Assembly: GCA_023819545.1 (NCBI GenBank)
Contig: JAMWCA010000009.1
Location: 1-20,623, forward strand
Direction: 5' to 3'
Length of the DNA stretch: 20,623 nucleotides
Origin: Candidatus Omnitrophota bacterium
GTDB taxonomy: Bacteria; Ratteibacteria; UBA8468; B48-G9; JAFGKM01
Shown here piece after piece: positions 15,661-20,623 of this stretch (positions within the stretch are counted from its first letter, which is position 1; each line of letters starts with the position of its first letter). The notes below the pieces were generated by a model. That model ran no database searches. It saw nothing but the letters and a program-made list of their open reading frames with translations, and was not told the DNA's origin. The position numbers and the translations under genes are program-made.

Positions 15661-16016
15661 CAATTGATTTTATTGATTATGTTATTTCAAAATTATCTTT
15701 CAAGATACAAACAGTTTAGACAAATAATGTAGCAGAGCTCGGGATAAAATTTCACTGGCTCCTTGTAGATAAAGGACCAAGACATATATATAAAACCTAA
15801 AAGACCAAAATTAATGGGAAAGTAGAACGCTCCTATAGGATTGATGAAGAATTTTATAGGATGTTAAAAGGTGTTATAATAGATGATATGGAGATATTAA
15901 ATGAGAAATTAAAAGAATGGGAGAAATTTTATAACTATTATAGACAACATGCTTAGTTATACGGAAAAACTCCTTATGAAAAATTAAAAAAAATTAATTT
16001 CTATCAATGTTACTAA
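15660..16016 (+). pseudogene. 3' half of a decayed integrase-core transposase, plus strand
   Basis: One plus-strand frame reads S-I-D-F-I-D-Y-V-I, then F-K-I-Q-T-V, a TAG (15717-15719), T-N-N-V-A-E-L-G-I-K-F-H-W-L-L, R-H-I-Y-K-T, a TAA, and I-N-G-K-V-E-R-S-Y-R-I-D-E-E-F-Y. It continues to F-Y-N-Y-Y-R-Q-H-A, another TAG, and G-K-T-P-Y-E-K-L. This is the second half of an IS481-type integrase core: the Q-T-D-N-G motif is mutated, while the glutamate of K-V-E-R-S survives. Three internal stops make it a pseudogene. The 5' half is absent; the preserved part starts at the point where the oppositely oriented relic begins, and it stops 43 bp from the end of ileS. Confidence 0.78.
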
Positions 16017-16059
16017 TTATTGGAAAACATACAGAACTGGCTAATAGTAAAATAGAAAA

Positions 16060-18798
16060 TTATAATTTGATTGAGAATTCCTGTTTAATAACATTTATAC
16101 ATTTGTCACACAGTTCTGGATATTTTTCGTCTTTACCAACTTCAGGAAAATATACCCAGCATCTCTGACACTTTTTGTTTTTTGTTTTTTCAACTATAAC
16201 TTCAAAATTTTCTGATTCTAAAATTTCAACTTCTGAAACGATAAATAATGTATTTATTTTATAGAATGATTTTAAAAATTCAGTTGTTTCTTTATCACAC
16301 TTTATAATTATTTTACTTTCAAGTGAACTACCTATTATCTTCTGTTCCCTTTTTTCCTCAATTTTTTTAAGGACTATTTTTCTAATTTCAAAAAATTTAT
16401 CCCACCTTTTAAGTAAATTTTCATCTTCCTTTTCTATTTTAGGCCAATCTTCAAGGAAAATACTTTCTTTTTTCTCATAGGGAATGAATTGGTATGCCTC
16501 TTCTGCTGTAAAAGATAATATTGGAGAAATAAGTATAAGGAGAACATTTAATATCTTATTGAGAACTGTTTGACCTGCTTTTCTCTCAATTGAATTTTTT
16601 GAATAGGTATAAAGTCGGTCTTTAAGATAATCAAGATAGAAAGAAGAAAGGAAAATATTACAAAAGTTATAAATTTCTTCAAATGCCTTATTAAATGCAA
16701 AGTTTTCATAATATTCTGTTACTTTTTTAACAAGAACTTTTAATTTCTCAACAGCCAATTTATCTACCTCAAAAAGTTTTTCATAAGGGATTTCATCTTC
16801 TTTTTTATAATCATAAATATTTCCAAGTAAAAATCTTATTGTATTTCTTATTACTCTATAGCTTTTAACAATATTTTTAATTATTTCATCTGAAATTCTT
16901 ATATCTTCTTGATAATTCTCATAAACACTCCATAACCGTAGAATTTCTGCACCATAATTTTTTATAATTTGCTCAGGAGTTATAACATTTCCAAGTGATT
17001 TTGACATTTTCCGACCCTCCCCATCAACTACAAACCCATGTGTTAATACATTTCTATATGGTGCAGAATTGAAGATACCACATGAAACTATAAGAGATGT
17101 TTGAAACCATCCCCTATGCTGGTCAGACCCTTCAAGATATAAATCACTTGGCCATTTTAAATTATTTTCTTCTTTTAAAACTGCAAGGTGACTAACTCCA
17201 GAATCAAACCATACATCAAGGATATCCAATTCTTTTTTAAAACTTTTACTACCGCAGAATGGACACTTAAAACCTTCTGGTAAAATTTCTTCTTCTTTTT
17301 TCTCTATCCAAACATTAGAACCAAATTCTTTAACAAGATTGTAAATTTTTTCAATTGTTTCTTCTGTTATTACAGAATTATTACAATTTTTACAATAAAA
17401 TACAGGGATGAAAACTCCCCATAACCTTTGTCTTGACAAACACCAATCAGGTCTTAAAGAAACCATTGAACTTATTCTATTAATTCCTTCAGGTGGGACC
17501 CATTTAACCTTTTTTATTTCTTCAAGCATCCTTTGTCTTAAATTGTTATGATCAATCTTTAAAAACCATTGTTTTGTGCTTCTATATATTACTGGATTTT
17601 TACATCTCCAACAGAAAGGATAAGAATGAGTTATTTCTCCACTTGAAAGTAAAAAATTGTTATTTTTAAGTTTTTCAATTATAACTGGATCTGCTTTAAA
17701 AACATTTATCCCTTTAAATTCTTCAATTTCTTCTGTAAATTCACCTTTCTCATTAACAGGGGACAAAATAGGTAAGCCATTTTTTATTCCTACATAATAA
17801 TCCTCTTCTCCATGCCCAGGAGCAGTATGGACACAACCAGTTCCTTCTTCACCTGAAACAAATTCAGAAAGAACAACTCTTGACTTTCTTTCAAGTAAAG
17901 GATTTTTACAGATTATCCCTTCAAGTTCTTTCCCTTTGAATTCTTTTAAAATATTTAAATTTTTTCCTATTATTTTTTCAATTTCTTCTTTCCTTTTTTC
18001 TGCAATAATAATTTTTTCATTGTTAAATTCAACCAAAACATATTTAAAATCAGGATGAACCATTATCCCTGTATTTCCAGGTAGTGTCCAAGGAGTTGTA
18101 GTCCATATTAAAAAATATGAATTTTCACCCATCCCTTTTTCTTTATCATCTATTATTTTAAATTTTACAAATATTGATGGTGATTTCTTTTCATAATATT
18201 CTATCTCTGCTTCAGCAAGTGCTGTTTCACATATTATACACCAGTAAATTGGTTTATAAGTTTGATATATATATCCTGATAGATAAAGTTTTCCAAATGC
18301 CTTTATAATATCACTTTCATAATCAGGAGAAAGTGTTAAATAAGGATTCTCCCATTCTCCAAAAATACCAAGTCGTTTAAATTCATTTTTTTGAATTTCA
18401 ACAAATTTTTTAGCAAATTCAGACGCTCTTTTTCTAAATTCAAGAATATCCACTTCATTTTTGTTTTTCCCTATTTCTTTAAAAACCTGATGTTCTATAG
18501 GCATACCATGACAATCCCATCCTGGTTTAAATGGAGAATAAAAGCCACTTAAAGATTTATATTTAACAACTATATCTTTCAGAATTTTATTTAACGCAGT
18601 TCCAAGATGTATATGTCCATTTGCATATGGTGGTCCATCGTGAAGAATATACTCCTTTTTTCCTTTATTTTTTTTAATTATCTTTTTATATATTTCAATT
18701 TTTTCCCAAAATTTCAATATTTCTGGTTCCTTATGACTTAAATTTGCTTTCATCGGAAATTCGGTCTTTGGTAAATAAACTGTCTTTGAATAATCCAT
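16060..18798 (-). CDS. ileS: Isoleucyl-tRNA synthetase
   Basis: A class I aminoacyl-tRNA synthetase charging tRNA-Ile, 912 residues, bacterial type. The ATP-binding signature is P-P-Y-A-N-G-H-I-H-L-G (56-66) and the second is G-R-K-M-S-K-S-L-G-N with K597-S601. The inserted editing domain (about 200-400) has the family motifs T-T-T-P-W-T-L-P-G-N-T-G (233-244) and G-T-G-C-V-H-T-A-P-G-H-G (319-330), which remove mischarged valine. The tail carries a C-x2-C...C-x2-C zinc site (877, 880, 897, 900). A second cysteine pair set (about 469-472 and 512-515) precedes the D-V-W-F-D-S-G motif. All catalytic motifs are intact. It starts three bases after the flavodoxin gene and is co-transcribed with it. 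No T-box leader or intrinsic terminator was recognised. Confidence 0.97.
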   Translation of the reverse strand: MDYSKTVYLPKTEFPMKANLSHKEPEILKFWEKIEIYKKIIKKNKGKKEYILHDGPPYANGHIHLGTALNKILKDIVVKYKSLSGFYSPFKPGWDCHGMPIEHQVFKEIGKNKNEVDILEFRKRASEFAKKFVEIQKNEFKRLGIFGEWENPYLTLSPDYESDIIKAFGKLYLSGYIYQTYKPIYWCIICETALAEAEIEYYEKKSPSIFVKFKIIDDKEKGMGENSYFLIWTTTPWTLPGNTGIMVHPDFKYVLVEFNNEKIIIAEKRKEEIEKIIGKNLNILKEFKGKELEGIICKNPLLERKSRVVLSEFVSGEEGTGCVHTAPGHGEEDYYVGIKNGLPILSPVNEKGEFTEEIEEFKGINVFKADPVIIEKLKNNNFLLSSGEITHSYPFCWRCKNPVIYRSTKQWFLKIDHNNLRQRMLEEIKKVKWVPPEGINRISSMVSLRPDWCLSRQRLWGVFIPVFYCKNCNNSVITEETIEKIYNLVKEFGSNVWIEKKEEEILPEGFKCPFCGSKSFKKELDILDVWFDSGVSHLAVLKEENNLKWPSDLYLEGSDQHRGWFQTSLIVSCGIFNSAPYRNVLTHGFVVDGEGRKMSKSLGNVITPEQIIKNYGAEILRLWSVYENYQEDIRISDEIIKNIVKSYRVIRNTIRFLLGNIYDYKKEDEIPYEKLFEVDKLAVEKLKVLVKKVTEYYENFAFNKAFEEIYNFCNIFLSSFYLDYLKDRLYTYSKNSIERKAGQTVLNKILNVLLILISPILSFTAEEAYQFIPYEKKESIFLEDWPKIEKEDENLLKRWDKFFEIRKIVLKKIEEKREQKIIGSSLESKIIIKCDKETTEFLKSFYKINTLFIVSEVEILESENFEVIVEKTKNKKCQRCWVYFPEVGKDEKYPELCDKCINVIKQEFSIKL

Positions 18799-18801
18799 TT
18801 T

Positions 18802-19281
18802 TCATTCCCCTTTTATTTTCTTTATAAGTTTAGCCACTCTTTTACCAAGTTCTTTACATTCATTTTTTACTTTATTATCTGGCTTTCCAATAGAAACTGG
18901 TCCATAATGGTTTGATTTTGTTGTCCCTTGAATTATCATCCCATGAATTAACATTATCTGAATAATACCCATAATAGTTGTTTCATTTCCTCCCCCAACA
19001 AGAGCGGAAGATGTAAAAGCCCCTCCAACTTTCCCTTCAAGAGAGCCATAATATTTAACAGATTCATCAAATAATTTCTTTATTTCATAGGAAGGTAAAC
19101 CAAAATATGTAGGAGAACCAACTATTATTCCATCTGCATCAAGCATATCCTCAACTTTTGTATCTTCAACAGATTTCAATATAACTTCAAGATTCTCTTC
19201 TTTAACGCCCTCTGCTACACTTTTTGCCATCTCTTCAGTATTCCCAGTTTTTGAATGATAAATAATTAAAACTTTTTTCAT
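18802..19281 (-). CDS. Flavodoxin-family (WrbA-like) FMN protein
   Basis: A 159-residue flavodoxin-fold protein. The phosphate-binding loop is S-K-T-G-N-T (10-15), right after the first strand (V-L-I-I-Y-H). A second FMN contact is G-S-P-T-Y-F-G (55-61), and a third loop has T-S-S-A-L-V-G-G-G-N-E-T (90-101), as in NAD(P)H:quinone oxidoreductases of the WrbA type. It probably binds FMN and transfers electrons; the partner is unknown. The start is ATG 19281, not an ATG 57 bases further up: AAGGAGG lies five bases before 19281, and the promoter overlaps the longer reading. It is the first gene of the operon with ileS. It ends in TGA. Confidence 0.9.
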   Translation of the reverse strand: MKKVLIIYHSKTGNTEEMAKSVAEGVKEENLEVILKSVEDTKVEDMLDADGIIVGSPTYFGLPSYEIKKLFDESVKYYGSLEGKVGGAFTSSALVGGGNETTIMGIIQIMLIHGMIIQGTTKSNHYGPVSIGKPDNKVKNECKELGKRVAKLIKKIKGE

Positions 19282-19309
19282 AAAAACCTCCTTAAAAATA
19301 TTTTTATTT

Positions 19310-19338
19310 AATCTATAATTTTCAATCATTCTTGTCAA
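19310..19338 (-). promoter_or_regulatory. Promoter of the flavodoxin-ileS operon
   Basis: A perfect TTGACA (19333-19338) is followed after 17 bp by TAGATT (19310-19315), a four-of-six match to the -10 consensus. A TATAGA shifted by two bases is also possible. AAGGAGG at 19287-19293 and ATG 19281 lie just downstream. Confidence 0.55.
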
Positions 19339-19466
19339 ATTTAATAAATATGTTCAAAAGTCAAAATTCTGCGTTGAGAAATTTAATAGTTTGGGAATAA
19401 TTAATCAAGCGTATTACTTCTATAGAAATTTTTATATGCAAAGAAAAACTTGTCAAAAAAAAGAGT

Positions 19467-19484
19467 ATGTGTAAAAATAAATTT
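19467..19484 (+). repeat. Copy B of the 18-bp shared sequence
   Basis: Exact match to the minus-strand copy at 15128-15145, with weaker similarity upstream to about 19440. It lies in the divergent spacer 94 bp before the oxidoreductase gene. It may be a scrap of an insertion sequence, or part of a promoter, since a TTGTCA (19450-19455) stands ahead of it. Chance similarity in AT-rich DNA is not excluded. Confidence 0.3.
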
Positions 19485-19578
19485 AGTTAAGGTCAGAAAG
19501 TTTACAAGATTTATTCAACTTATAACAAAAATTTGCAATATAAAGCCGTAAAGAATTAAAATCAAAAAAGGGGGAAAA

Positions 19579-20598
19579 ATGAAAAAATTAAAGGTTGCAA
19601 TAGTTGGAACTGGGTGGGTTTCTGGTGAGCATATGGCTGCTTTTATCCAAAATCCAAATTGTGAACTTATTGCTGTTTGTGGAAGGACAAGAGAATCTGC
19701 TGAAAGAAAATTAAGAGAATATGGTTTTTCTGCAAAAATTTATACAGATTACCAAGAAATGCTAAAGAAAGAAGAGATAGATATTGTTTCAATATGCACC
19801 CCAAACAATTTACATCCTGAACAAACAATTATTGCTGCTGAATATAAAAAACATATTTTAATTGAAAAACCTATTGCTTTAAATGAAAATGACTTAAATA
19901 GAATGCTTGAATCTGTCAGAAAAAATAAGGTTAAAACACTTGTGAGTTTTGTTTTACACTGGAATCCTCTTTTAATGACAATTGACAAACTTTTAAAAGA
20001 CAATGCAATTGGAGATATTTACTATGGAGAGGTTGATTATTTTCATGGTATTGGCCCTTGGTATAAACAATATTGGTGGAATATTAAAAAAGATATTGGA
20101 GGTAGTTCTTTACTTTCTGCAGGATGCCATGCTTTAGATGCTTTATTATGGTTTATGAATAAAAAGGCAGTGGAAGTATTTTCCTTTTCAACAAGAAGTA
20201 AAAATCAAGATTTTAAAGAATATGAATATGACCCAACAAGTGTAACTTTAATAAGATTTGAGGATAATTCAATTGGTAAAGTTGCTTCTTCTCTTGATTG
20301 TAAGACACCTTATATTTTTAATATTGAACTTTTTGGTTCAAAAGGAACAATCAGAAATAATAATGTTTTTGCTCCAGAAAAGTTTCCAGGACAAATTGGA
20401 TATATAACAATTCCAACAATTTTACCTGATAGTGGAGATGTTAGGCATCATCCATTTGAAGGAGAAGTTAATCACTTTGTAGATTGTATTTTAAATGATA
20501 AAAAACCTTTTCCTGATATTGAAGATGCGGCAATAACCCACCGAATTATTTTTAAAGCAGACCAATCAGCAATAGAAAAAAGACCTTTAAAACTATAA
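19579..20598 (+). CDS. Gfo/Idh/MocA-family NAD(P)-dependent oxidoreductase
   Basis: A 339-residue sugar or polyol dehydrogenase-type protein. The N-terminal Rossmann fold starts V-A-I-V-G-T-G-W-V-S (6-15). The family motif E-K-P-I-A-L has catalytic lysine K97. The C-terminal domain has G-G-S-S-L-L-S-A-G-C-H-A-L-D with likely catalytic H184 and D187 nearby. Members oxidise or reduce the hydroxyls of sugars, inositols, nucleotide sugars or related compounds; the substrate cannot be read from sequence. It has no signal peptide and normal length. GGGGG lies a few bases before the ATG. It is divergent from the flavodoxin-ileS operon, and no partner gene is visible because the window ends 25 bases later. 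Confidence 0.92.
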   Translation: MKKLKVAIVGTGWVSGEHMAAFIQNPNCELIAVCGRTRESAERKLREYGFSAKIYTDYQEMLKKEEIDIVSICTPNNLHPEQTIIAAEYKKHILIEKPIALNENDLNRMLESVRKNKVKTLVSFVLHWNPLLMTIDKLLKDNAIGDIYYGEVDYFHGIGPWYKQYWWNIKKDIGGSSLLSAGCHALDALLWFMNKKAVEVFSFSTRSKNQDFKEYEYDPTSVTLIRFEDNSIGKVASSLDCKTPYIFNIELFGSKGTIRNNNVFAPEKFPGQIGYITIPTILPDSGDVRHHPFEGEVNHFVDCILNDKKPFPDIEDAAITHRIIFKADQSAIEKRPLKL

Positions 20599-20623
20599 AT
20601 TTCTAATTTTTATTGAATATTTA

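Noticed and set aside
15467..15667. Open plus-strand frame of 66 codons.
   Set aside because: It is antisense to the minus-strand transposase relic, whose motifs are clear, and has no ribosome site.
18802..19338. Longer flavodoxin reading starting at ATG 19338.
   Set aside because: The TTGACA promoter and the AAGGAGG site lie inside the extra part, and the flavodoxin fold begins exactly at ATG 19281.

Overview
The window is a compact, very AT-rich stretch of bacterial chromosome. Bacterial features are Shine-Dalgarno sites of the AAGGAGG type, sigma70-like promoters, a bacterial-type isoleucyl-tRNA synthetase, HtpX, and GlgA/GlgB/GlgC glycogen enzymes. Standard code 11 applies, since several genes end on TGA. 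The mix of a spermidine-synthase-like membrane protein, a GT-C/TPR-type membrane protein, translin, lone LarB and GH57 suggests an uncultivated or deep-branching bacterial lineage, but I cannot name the phylum from sequence alone.

Left part (1-5162). A membrane protein of the GT-C/TPR O-glycosyltransferase type runs off the left edge on the minus strand. It is divergent from a large membrane protein carrying a degenerate spermidine-synthase fold. Next come htpX, with a near-consensus promoter, and larB, whose start overlaps the htpX stop. Converging on larB from the minus strand is a two-gene unit: a NYN/YacP-type ribonuclease-like protein followed by a translin-family protein, overlapping across a run of nine A.

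Centre (5163-15031). After about 500 bp of apparently decayed sequence lies one tight minus-strand operon of seven genes: histidine kinase, single-domain response regulator, glgC, a galT homologue, glgA, a GH57 alpha-glucan enzyme and glgB. Gaps between the genes are 13 bp or less and several genes overlap. A TTGGCT-17-TATAAT promoter precedes the kinase gene. Together the enzymes make ADP-glucose, polymerise and branch it, and probably remodel the glucan. The soluble GAF kinase and the output-less receiver look like a dedicated signalling input.

Right part (15032-20623). About 1 kb holds two ruined IS481/IS3-like transposases that meet head to head. Then comes a minus-strand flavodoxin-ileS operon with its own TTGACA promoter, and divergently a Gfo/Idh/MocA oxidoreductase. 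No tRNA, rRNA, CRISPR array or prophage was seen. The parts most worth following up are the nuclease-translin pair and the two-component system built into the glycogen operon.
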